A program made the translations under genes and the position numbers. Shown here piece after piece: positions 1 through 6,852 of a stretch of DNA of 10,539 bases; the stretch's first letter is position 1, and each line of letters begins with the position of its first letter. Origin of the DNA: Clostridiales bacterium (lineage in GTDB: Bacteria > Bacillota > Clostridia > Peptostreptococcales > Anaerovoracaceae); assembly GCA_012735285.1 (NCBI GenBank), contig JAAYHT010000193.1, positions 1 to 10,539 of the forward strand, in the 5' to 3' direction. The notes beneath the pieces were generated by a model, which searched no databases, was not told where the DNA came from, and worked only from the letters and a program-made list of their open reading frames with translations.

Positions 1-2184
1 ACTCATGTAAAAATCGCCCAAACACAATATAATCACTTAAAATTTGATTCGATTATTCTTGTTATTTTAATTATAGGGGGCTGGGTTGTCGGTATTTCCG
101 ATGTGGGACCATCTTTTAAAGACAAGATAAAATTAGGCCTTGATTTTAAAGGCGGTGTTTATGTTGTCATGGAAGCCCAAACCGATGCAACTGGAGCAGA
201 ACTGGCCAATATAATGCAGCATACCCAGATGGTAATTGAAAAAAGAGTTAACCAAATGGGCCTATCAGAGCCTGTTGTTACTATAGAGGGAGAGAATAAA
301 ATTAGGATAGAGCTTCCCGGTGTAGACAACACCGATGAAGCTATTAAAACTATTGGTAAGACTGCACAACTGCAGTTTGTTCTGGGAGACGGGACTGTAG
401 TTGTAGACGGTAGTCATGTTAAAAATGCTGGTGTTGGTAAAGATGAAAGAGGATTTAATGCCGTCAATTTAGAATTTGATAGTGAAGGAGCACTAGCCTT
501 CGAGGAAGCAACTAAAAAAGCATTTTATGGACAAGTTGTTAATAGTGATACCGGTTTAATTGACAGGGCAATTTATATTATCTTAGATGATGAGATTATT
601 TCATCTCCCCTTGTCAATTCTATTATTAAAGGTGGAAAAGCACAGATTACAGGTAATTTTAGCGATAAAGATGTTACAGAACTTGCGCTTTTAATCGGGG
701 GAGGCGCATTGCCGGTTGGATTAAAAGAGGTTCAAACATCCCTTGTGGGTCCAAGCTTAGGAATTGACTCTTTAAATAAAAGCTTAATAGCGGGTGTAAT
801 AGGGGTATCATTAATATTTGTATTAATGATATTAGCATATAGATTAATGGGATTAGTTGCTAACATTGCACTATTGCTTTATATAATGTTAGTTTTTGTT
901 ATTTTAGCATTGTTTTCAGCTGTAATCAATCTGCCCAGTGTAGCCGGATTGATTCTTTCCGTTGGAATGGCTGTTGATTCCAATGTAATTATTTTCGCAA
1001 GAATTAAAGAAGAGTATTTACAAGATAAGAGTCTACGTGTGTCTGTCGACTCAGGATTTAAACGTGCATTGAGCACTATAATTGATTCTCAGCTGACTAC
1101 CCTAATTGCTGGAGTAGTACTATATCAATTTGGTACTGGGCCTGTCAAAGGATTTGCAATGACCCTTATGATTGGTATAGTTGTAAGTGTATTAACAGCA
1201 GTAGTTATTACACAATTCCTTATAAAAACCATTGCAGAAGGTAAAAGCAAGAGCTTGCCTAAACTTTTTGGTGTTAAAAGGGAGTTAAAGACAGACAAAA
1301 AGGAATTCAATTTTATTAAATATAGAAAATATTTTTATATAATTTCAATTGCAATTATTGTTATAGGTATAGGAAGCGGACTTATTCGTGGCTTCAATTA
1401 CGGTATAGATTTTACAGGTGGTACGATGCTTCATATTGACATGGAGCAGACCGTATCAGTAGAAGAAATAACTGATATACTGGAAAATAATGATATTGAG
1501 GCTACGATTGTCCATGCAGGAGAAGGTAATCGCGAGATAATTATTAAAACGACTCAGGCGTTAGGAAACGATGAGCGCCAAAGCCTTTTATCGGATATAT
1601 TTAAAGAGTACGATCTTAGCGATGAAAATGTTTTAAATGTAGAACAGTTTAGCGCCACAGTAGGGGATTTATTAAAACAAAACGCACTTAAAGCAGTTAT
1701 AATTGCAACAATATGTATGCTGATTTATATCATAATACGTTTTGAGTGGAAGTTTGGCATAGCAGCTATAATAGCATTAATTCATGATGTACTAATAATG
1801 ATAGCTTTTTATGGATTATTCCAATTTCAGATTAACAATCCATTTATTGCGGGTATATTAATTGTAGTCGGTTATTCGATTAATGATACGATTGTAATTT
1901 TTGACCGAGTAAGAGAAAACTCTAAGTATATAAAGAGAAATCGAATGGAAGAGTTGCTTGATAAGAGCATTAATCAAACGCTTGGACGTTCGATAATGAC
2001 TTCATTAACAACTATAATTGCGATAATACCGCTATTTGTATTAGGAGGGGAAATAATTAGAAACTTTACTCTACCATTGATTGTAGGTATATTAGCAGGA
2101 GCTTTTTCTTCCATTACTATTGCTAGCCCTGTCTATTTTCAATTAGACAAGTTAGTTTATAAACCTAAATACAAAGGTAAGTAA
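1..2184 (+). CDS. secDF: Fused protein translocase subunit SecDF (5' partial)
   Basis: Membrane subunit of the Sec export machinery; SecDF uses the proton gradient to help pull preproteins out of the SecYEG channel on the outer face of the membrane. The frame is open back to base 1 with no ATG, GTG or TTG before the GTG at 103. Bases 43-99 encode a hydrophobic helix (FDSIILVILIIGGWVVGIS), the expected first SecD membrane helix, so the start lies upstream of the window. Counting residues from the GTG at 103, GLDFKGG is at about 13-19, then a large external domain, then five SecD helices (about 228-380) including GMAVDSN (288-294). The SecF half begins near 405, with GIDFTGGT after its first helix and GYSINDT at 590-596. 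Asp292 and Asp595 match the membrane aspartates needed for proton-driven function in this family. At least 728 residues are encoded, about the size of fused Bacillus SecDF. It ends 13 bases before rel. Confidence 0.95.
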   Translation, partial: THVKIAQTQYNHLKFDSIILVILIIGGWVVGISDVGPSFKDKIKLGLDFKGGVYVVMEAQTDATGAELANIMQHTQMVIEKRVNQMGLSEPVVTIEGENKIRIELPGVDNTDEAIKTIGKTAQLQFVLGDGTVVVDGSHVKNAGVGKDERGFNAVNLEFDSEGALAFEEATKKAFYGQVVNSDTGLIDRAIYIILDDEIISSPLVNSIIKGGKAQITGNFSDKDVTELALLIGGGALPVGLKEVQTSLVGPSLGIDSLNKSLIAGVIGVSLIFVLMILAYRLMGLVANIALLLYIMLVFVILALFSAVINLPSVAGLILSVGMAVDSNVIIFARIKEEYLQDKSLRVSVDSGFKRALSTIIDSQLTTLIAGVVLYQFGTGPVKGFAMTLMIGIVVSVLTAVVITQFLIKTIAEGKSKSLPKLFGVKRELKTDKKEFNFIKYRKYFYIISIAIIVIGIGSGLIRGFNYGIDFTGGTMLHIDMEQTVSVEEITDILENNDIEATIVHAGEGNREIIIKTTQALGNDERQSLLSDIFKEYDLSDENVLNVEQFSATVGDLLKQNALKAVIIATICMLIYIIIRFEWKFGIAAIIALIHDVLIMIAFYGLFQFQINNPFIAGILIVVGYSINDTIVIFDRVRENSKYIKRNRMEELLDKSINQTLGRSIMTSLTTIIAIIPLFVLGGEIIRNFTLPLIVGILAGAFSSITIASPVYFQLDKLVYKPKYKGK

Positions 2185-2197
2185 ATGAGGCATGTAA

Positions 2198-4381
2198 ATG
2201 ATAAACAGTGAAAGATTTGAAAAATTTAAAAATGATTTACTAGCCATAAATTCGAATTATGATATCGATAAGCTCAAAAAAGCTTATATTAAAGCTGAGC
2301 AAATTCACCAAGGGCAGAAGCGTAAATCCGGCGAAGATTATATTGTTCATCCTATTGAGGTAACCAAGATACTTGCTGATCTTGGCATGGATGAAAACAC
2401 TTTGATCGCCGGGTTGCTTCATGATGCAATTGAAGATACTTCATATACATACGAAGAAATAAAGAAGGATTTCGGCGAAGAGGTGGCTTTGTTAGTTGAT
2501 GGTGTAACCAAACTTGGCTCATTAGTATATGAAAGCAAGGAAGAGAGGCAGGCAGAAAACCTAAGAAAAATGTTCCTTGCTATGTCTAAAGATATCCGAG
2601 TTTTAATTATTAAATTAGCAGATAGACTTCACAATCTGAGAACTATTAACTATATGGACGAAAATCAAATAAGGGAGAAATGCAAAGAAACATTAGAGAT
2701 TTACGCACCTCTAGCAAGCCGTTTGGGAATATATACTATAAAATTTGAACTTGAAGATATAGCACTAAAAGAGTTAGAGCCCAAAGCCTATTACGACCTA
2801 GTAGAAAATGTCAACATGAAAAAAGAGCAGAGGGAAGAACACATAAATAAAGTAATTGAAGTTATAAAAGAAAATTTGGATAGTCTGAATATCAGTTACG
2901 AAATAACAGGTAGAAATAAACATTTCTACAGCATATATAGAAAGATGAAATATCAGAATCGTCACCTAGACGAGATATTTGATCTTACTGCAATCAGAAT
3001 AATAGTAGATACAGTAAAGGATTGCTATGCTGTATTGGGAATGATTCATACGAAATGGAAGCCTATACCCGGGCGATTTAAAGACTATATTGCAATGCCA
3101 AAGCCAAACCGCTACCAATCTCTACATACTACTGTAATTGGTGATGATGGAAAACCTTTTGAAATACAGATACGTACTGTAGATATGCATAAGGTTGCTG
3201 AATACGGTATTGCAGCCCACTGGAAGTACAAAGAAGGTATTACCAGCACTAACGAAGAAGATAAGCTTTCCTGGCTCAGACAAACCTTAGAGTGGCAAAA
3301 AGAGCTCAGCGATTCTAAAGAATTTGTTGAAACTCTTAAGGTTGACCTGTTTTCAAACCAGGTTTTCGTTTTTACACCTAAAGGAGATGTAATAGAACTT
3401 CCAGCAGGTTCTACCCCTTTAGACTTTGCTTTTAAGATTCACTCAGCTATTGGTGCTAAATGTGTTGGGGCTAAGGTTAACGGAAAGATGGTACCATTAG
3501 ACTATACTTTAAATAATGGTGAAATTGTTGAAATTATCACCTCAGCCAACAGTAAGGGCCCTAGCATAGACTGGCTTAGGATTGTAAAGAGTAATGCAGC
3601 GAGAAATAAAATAAGGCAGTATTTAAAAAAGGAATATAAGAGTGAGAATATTACTAAAGGCAAAGAGATGCTTGAAAAGTATGTAAGGAGAAAGGGCTAT
3701 GAGCCTAACCAGATTTTAAGAACCCAATGGATTAATAAGGCAGCTAAAAGTCTAAACTTAGGTTCTGCCGATGATTTATACACATCTATTAGCTTTGGCG
3801 GAGTTCTTTTATCTAAAGTAGTTGTGATGCTGTTTGGTTTCTACCATGAAGATAAACAGCTTGAACTCAGGCGTAAAGAAAAGGAAGCCAAAAAGCTTGA
3901 AGGTAAGAAGAGGGATAGAAAGGAAGTCCATACTGGCGTTACTGTAGAAGGAATGGATGATCTGCTGATAAGATTTGCAAAATGTTGCAATCCAGTTCCT
4001 GGAGATGATATTATAGGATTTATCACAAAAGGTAGAGGAATATCTGTCCATCGTACCGATTGTATAAACATTCTATCAGCAACTGAGTTAGAAAAAGAAA
4101 GATTTATCAAGGTCGAATGGGATAAACAGAAGAAGAATGTGTCCTATGATGCAGATATACATATACTTGCTGAAGATAGGAAAGGTTTATTCTCAGATAT
4201 ATCAAGGGTTTGCGAAGATTTAGATGCCCATATAGCAGGAGTAAATGCTAAGAGCAACAAAGAAAACATTGCTAATATTACGATGACCCTTTCATTATTA
4301 AATACAGGCCAGCTTGAAAGGGTAATAAGAAAATTGCGCACAGTAGAGGGTGTGGCAGATGTATACAGATCAAGTAGTTAA
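2198..4381 (+). CDS. rel: Bifunctional (p)ppGpp synthetase/hydrolase Rel
   Basis: Long RelA/SpoT homologue of 727 residues, the full length for the family. It makes the alarmone (p)ppGpp from ATP and GDP/GTP on amino-acid-starved ribosomes, and also degrades it. The N-terminal HD hydrolase domain (about 25-195) keeps His51, His75-Asp76, Glu79-Asp80 and Asp142 (ADRLHN), the expected manganese and catalytic set, so hydrolase activity should be intact. The synthetase domain (about 235-345) has GRNKHFYSIYRKM, Asp262, GRFKDYIAMPKPNRYQSLH and Glu322 in FEIQIRT, so synthetase activity is also expected. Then come a TGS domain (about 386-450), a helical region, a Cys-rich zinc-finger-like segment (CCNPVPGDD at 596-604, Cys622) and a C-terminal ACT domain (about 652-722). 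The ATG at 2198 is preceded by GAGG (2187-2190) at 7-base spacing. One small oddity is Asn in GRNKH, where GRPKH is usual. The usual Clostridia neighbours apt and recJ are absent upstream. Confidence 0.97.
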   Translation: MINSERFEKFKNDLLAINSNYDIDKLKKAYIKAEQIHQGQKRKSGEDYIVHPIEVTKILADLGMDENTLIAGLLHDAIEDTSYTYEEIKKDFGEEVALLVDGVTKLGSLVYESKEERQAENLRKMFLAMSKDIRVLIIKLADRLHNLRTINYMDENQIREKCKETLEIYAPLASRLGIYTIKFELEDIALKELEPKAYYDLVENVNMKKEQREEHINKVIEVIKENLDSLNISYEITGRNKHFYSIYRKMKYQNRHLDEIFDLTAIRIIVDTVKDCYAVLGMIHTKWKPIPGRFKDYIAMPKPNRYQSLHTTVIGDDGKPFEIQIRTVDMHKVAEYGIAAHWKYKEGITSTNEEDKLSWLRQTLEWQKELSDSKEFVETLKVDLFSNQVFVFTPKGDVIELPAGSTPLDFAFKIHSAIGAKCVGAKVNGKMVPLDYTLNNGEIVEIITSANSKGPSIDWLRIVKSNAARNKIRQYLKKEYKSENITKGKEMLEKYVRRKGYEPNQILRTQWINKAAKSLNLGSADDLYTSISFGGVLLSKVVVMLFGFYHEDKQLELRRKEKEAKKLEGKKRDRKEVHTGVTVEGMDDLLIRFAKCCNPVPGDDIIGFITKGRGISVHRTDCINILSATELEKERFIKVEWDKQKKNVSYDADIHILAEDRKGLFSDISRVCEDLDAHIAGVNAKSNKENIANITMTLSLLNTGQLERVIRKLRTVEGVADVYRSSS

Positions 4382-4390
4382 GGAGTTAGT

Positions 4391-4840
4391 ATGAGAGCAG
4401 TAGTACAAAGAGTAACAGAATCCAGTGTTAGTGTCGATGGTAAGATAGTAGGATCTATCGGAAAAGGACTTTTAGTACTGTTAGGAATAGAAGACTTAGA
4501 TGATGTCAAAGATGCTGAATATATGGCAGAAAAAATTGTAGGGCTAAGAATATTTGAAGATAGGGAAGGAAAGATGAATCTCTCCTTAAAGGATGTAGAA
4601 GGAGAGATTTTAGTGATTTCACAATTTACCCTATATGGAGATTGTAGAAAGGGTAAAAGACCAAGTTTTACAAAGGCAGCAAGGCCAGAAAAAGCAATTG
4701 AATTATACAAAGAATTTGTTAATCAATGCAAATTAAAGGGTATCCACGTTGAAGAAGGTGTCTTCCAAGCAGAAATGCTGGTTGACATTAAAAACGATGG
4801 CCCCGTAACAATATTAATAGATAGTAAGAAAACATTTTAA
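4391..4840 (+). CDS. dtd: D-aminoacyl-tRNA deacylase
   Basis: DTD hydrolyses D-amino acids (D-Tyr, D-Asp and others, plus glycine mischarged on tRNA-Ala) from tRNA, freeing the tRNA in the cytoplasm and keeping translation homochiral. The 149-residue length is normal for bacterial DTD. The N-terminus MRAVVQRVTESSVSV is the family signature. The active-site strand SQFTLYGD is at 77-84, and the Gly-cisPro element that rejects L-amino acids is in NDGPVT (135-140, Gly137-Pro138). The ATG at 4391 follows TAAGGAG (4379-4385), a ribosome binding site that includes the rel stop codon, so dtd is probably translationally coupled to rel. The rel-dtd pair is conserved across Firmicutes. A perfect 11-base inverted repeat lies within the gene at 4577-4609. 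Confidence 0.97.
   Translation: MRAVVQRVTESSVSVDGKIVGSIGKGLLVLLGIEDLDDVKDAEYMAEKIVGLRIFEDREGKMNLSLKDVEGEILVISQFTLYGDCRKGKRPSFTKAARPEKAIELYKEFVNQCKLKGIHVEEGVFQAEMLVDIKNDGPVTILIDSKKTF
4577..4609. repeat. Perfect 11-bp inverted repeat inside dtd
   Basis: AATCTCTCCTT (4577-4587) is the exact reverse complement of AAGGAGAGATT (4599-4609), separated by 11 bases. RNA from this region could form an 11-bp hairpin. Four T residues (4608-4611) overlap and follow the right arm, but this run is too short and broken to call an intrinsic terminator. The right arm also resembles a ribosome binding site (AAGGAG, 4599-4604), which the hairpin would hide; no start codon at a suitable distance makes that meaningful. 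The arms lie on codons for NLSLKDVEGEI, a stretch that looks ordinary for DTD, so the match may be chance. Confidence 0.5.
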
Positions 4841-4854
4841 TAAGGAGTGGAAAA

Positions 4855-5475
4855 ATGCAAATAAAACAATTTATAACCGGACCGCTGCAGGTAAACTGTT
4901 ATCTAGTAATCGATGATAATACGAATAAAGCTTTCATAGTGGACCCGGGTGGTAAGGACAAAAAACTTCTTAACTATATTGAGGAAAATAAGATTGATGT
5001 AGAATATATTATCCTTACCCATGGACACGGTGACCATATTTGTGGTATTGAATTTTTTAAAGAAGCTTTACCTGATGCAAAAATTGTCGCTAATGAAGAT
5101 GAAAGAGAATTATTAAATAATCCTAGACAAAATCATTCTATTTTGACATGTGGTAAAGCGATTTCAGTAGATGTGGATAAATATGTATCAGATGGGGATA
5201 GATTAAAAGTTGGAGATTTAGAACTTGCTTGTATCTCAACTCCAGGTCATACACCGGGAGGCATGTGTATCTATGTTGATGGTGCGCTTTTTAGTGGAGA
5301 TACATTATTTGCTCAGTCTATAGGGAGAACAGACTTTCCTTATTCCTCTTTTGACTCATTAAAAGAATCAATACAAGGAAAATTATATACACTTCCCGAG
5401 GATACCAAGGTATATCCCGGCCATATGGGTTCTACCACAATAGGTTTCGAAAAGGAGTATAATCCATTTGTATAA
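4855..5475 (+). CDS. Metallo-beta-lactamase-fold hydrolase, glyoxalase II-like (YqgX/YcbL type)
   Basis: Small cytoplasmic metal-dependent hydrolase of 206 residues, shorter than true glyoxalase II because it lacks the C-terminal glutathione-binding domain. The metal-binding set is complete: THGHGDH (55-61; His56, His58, Asp60, His61), His132 in TPGHTPGG, Asp149 in FSGDTLF and His190 in YPGHMG. GRTDFP and the ending TTIGFEKEYNPF are typical of the single-domain group often annotated as hydroxyacylglutathione hydrolase. The physiological substrate is not settled for this group; thioesters such as lactoyl-thiol conjugates are a reasonable guess. The ATG at 4855 follows AAGGAG (4842-4847) 14 bases after dtd. 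Its 3' end carries the ribosome binding site and start of hemZ. Its position between dtd and hemZ is conserved in Clostridia, suggesting shared transcription rather than an obvious shared pathway. Confidence 0.92.
   Translation: MQIKQFITGPLQVNCYLVIDDNTNKAFIVDPGGKDKKLLNYIEENKIDVEYIILTHGHGDHICGIEFFKEALPDAKIVANEDERELLNNPRQNHSILTCGKAISVDVDKYVSDGDRLKVGDLELACISTPGHTPGGMCIYVDGALFSGDTLFAQSIGRTDFPYSSFDSLKESIQGKLYTLPEDTKVYPGHMGSTTIGFEKEYNPFV
5451..5470 (+). promoter_or_regulatory. Ribosome binding site and TTG start of hemZ, inside the upstream gene
   Basis: AAAGGAG (5451-5457) stands 10 bases before the TTG at 5468. Both lie within the last codons of the upstream hydrolase gene, whose TAA is at 5473-5475, giving an 8-base overlap. 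The Shine-Dalgarno match is what decides this start: the protein then begins MYKFYFNRVKNKYE, and there is no in-frame ATG nearby. Coupled translation with the upstream gene is expected. Confidence 0.7.
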
Positions 5476-6850
5476 ATTCTATTTCAATAGAGTGAAAAAT
5501 AAATATGAGTTAAATGAACTGGTAAGAATGTTTTTGCCAGCATCGGAATATGAGCTGGTTGATGAAGAAATCTATTCAGCAGATCCAGATATAAAACTGA
5601 TAAATATACCGGATGAAATAGAGGATAAGAATGAAGCTAAACGGTATCTCTTTAATGTTCTAAAACATTATACGGGGTTTAAACCTGACTGGGGGATCTT
5701 AACAGGCGTAAGGCCTGTTAAGCTTGCAGGAGAGATTATAAAAGAGACTAACTCGATTCAAAGAACTAAAGAGATTTTAATGAATGACTATTATACTACT
5801 GAGGCAAAAGCAGACCTGATTTTAAAAACATGGGGAAATCAACAAAAAGTAATCGCCGATTTAGATAAAAGAGCTATTGCAATTTATATAGGCATTCCTT
5901 TCTGTCCCACCAGGTGTATATATTGCTCTTTCCCTTCAAATCAGGCTGATGAAGAAGCAATAAAAGACTATTTGAAGGCTCTTTATAAGGAAATTGAATA
6001 TGTCAGCAGGGAGGTTGAAAAAAAGGGCTGGTATGCTGAATCTGTATATATAGGAGGAGGAACTCCCACAATACTTTCCGATTCCGATATAAATGAACTA
6101 TTAATTAAATTAGTCAGTTTACTTGATACAAGCAAACTAAAAGAATTCACAGTCGAAGCAGGAAGGCCTGATACTATAACGTATAACAAATTAAAGATTA
6201 TTAAAGATTTTGGCGTTGGTCGTATATGTATCAACCCTCAATCTATGAAAGAAAGTACTCTTAATCGAATCGGGAGAAATCATAAGCCTGCTGATATAGT
6301 ACAGGCCTTTGAAATAGCGCAAAAAGTTGGTTTTGATGTTATAAACGCGGATTTAATAGCAGGATTACCGGGCGAAAAACCGAAAGATTTTATAGACAGT
6401 TTGACAGAAATAATTAGATTAAGACCTGGGAATATTACTGTTCATACTTTAGCGGTGAAACGCGCTTCAAGGTTAAAAGAAGAGGATGAGGAATATAGCT
6501 ACAATAAGGGGAATACTGTAAGGGCTATGCTTGATGAGGGAAGCAGCCTTTTAGAGGATTCAGGCTATAGGCCCTACTACCTATACAGACAAAAACAGAT
6601 GGCGGGCAACTTTGAAAACGTAGGATATTCATTGCCCGGAAAAGAATGTATATTTAATATTAGAACAATAGAAGATAATCAAACAATTATTGCTTTAGGA
6701 GCAGGTGGCATTAGCAAGATCTGGTTTCCTGAAGAGAACCGTATAGAGCGGATTCCAAATGTATCGAATTATAAAATATATATAGATCGAATTGATGAGA
6801 TGATTAAGAGAAAAAGAGACGGCATGTTTGCAATTGAGGAGGATGTATAG
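5468..6850 (+). CDS. hemZ: HemZ-type radical SAM protein (oxygen-independent coproporphyrinogen III oxidase family)
   Basis: A 460-residue radical SAM enzyme of the HemN/HemW/HemZ superfamily. The iron-sulfur cluster motif is CPTRCIYC (Cys146, Cys150, Cys153; CxxxCxxC), with the SAM-binding glycine-rich GGGTPT at 197-201 and downstream signatures GRICINPQSM and ADLIAGLPGE. The N-terminal 130 residues (with GWGILTGVRPVK at 75-85) and the C-terminal YLYRQKQMAGNFENVGY (371-387) mark the HemZ subgroup rather than HemN or HemW. HemZ in Bacillus subtilis was proposed to take part in anaerobic decarboxylation of coproporphyrinogen III in heme synthesis. Many clostridia carrying hemZ lack a full heme pathway, and no other heme gene is visible here, so the reaction in this organism is uncertain. 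The start is a TTG overlapping the upstream gene by 8 bases; the stop overlaps the aspS start by one base. hisS, which commonly follows hemZ, is missing. Confidence 0.9.
   Translation: MYKFYFNRVKNKYELNELVRMFLPASEYELVDEEIYSADPDIKLINIPDEIEDKNEAKRYLFNVLKHYTGFKPDWGILTGVRPVKLAGEIIKETNSIQRTKEILMNDYYTTEAKADLILKTWGNQQKVIADLDKRAIAIYIGIPFCPTRCIYCSFPSNQADEEAIKDYLKALYKEIEYVSREVEKKGWYAESVYIGGGTPTILSDSDINELLIKLVSLLDTSKLKEFTVEAGRPDTITYNKLKIIKDFGVGRICINPQSMKESTLNRIGRNHKPADIVQAFEIAQKVGFDVINADLIAGLPGEKPKDFIDSLTEIIRLRPGNITVHTLAVKRASRLKEEDEEYSYNKGNTVRAMLDEGSSLLEDSGYRPYYLYRQKQMAGNFENVGYSLPGKECIFNIRTIEDNQTIIALGAGGISKIWFPEENRIERIPNVSNYKIYIDRIDEMIKRKRDGMFAIEEDV
5698..5722. repeat. Perfect 10-bp inverted repeat with 5-base loop inside hemZ
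   Basis: CTTAACAGGC (5698-5707) and GCCTGTTAAG (5713-5722) are exact reverse complements around GTAAG. The RNA would form a compact hairpin. No T-run follows, so it is not a terminator. It covers the codons for the conserved HemZ motif ILTGVRPVK, so protein constraint and chance could explain it. Confidence 0.5.
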
Positions 6851-6852
6851 TG
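6836..6852 (+). promoter_or_regulatory. Ribosome binding site and GTG start of aspS, overlapping hemZ stop
   Basis: GAGGAGG (6836-6842) lies 7 bases before the GTG at 6850. The GTG shares its first base with the last base of the hemZ TAG (TAGTG, 6848-6852). This tight overlap indicates translational coupling and rules out a T-box or other leader in front of aspS. Confidence 0.8.

Noticed and set aside
103..2184. SecDF as a complete gene starting at the GTG at 103
   Set aside because: The frame is open upstream and encodes the first membrane helix, so the gene is 5' partial.
2185..2211. Eight-codon open frame starting at ATG 2185 between secDF and rel
   Set aside because: It runs through the rel ribosome binding site and start in another frame and has no ribosome binding site of its own.
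3809..4110. Two antisense open frames opposite the 3' part of rel (80 and 89 codons)
   Set aside because: They lie wholly opposite a strongly conserved gene, show no recognisable domain, and are low-complexity Ser/Leu/Phe-rich shadows.
4577..4620. Intrinsic terminator in dtd
   Set aside because: The hairpin is long, but only four T residues overlap and follow the right arm, and it lies mid-gene in an operon that continues.
4378..4710. Antisense open frame of 110 codons opposite dtd
   Set aside because: Fully covered by dtd, with no known motif; composition is that of a reverse-strand shadow.
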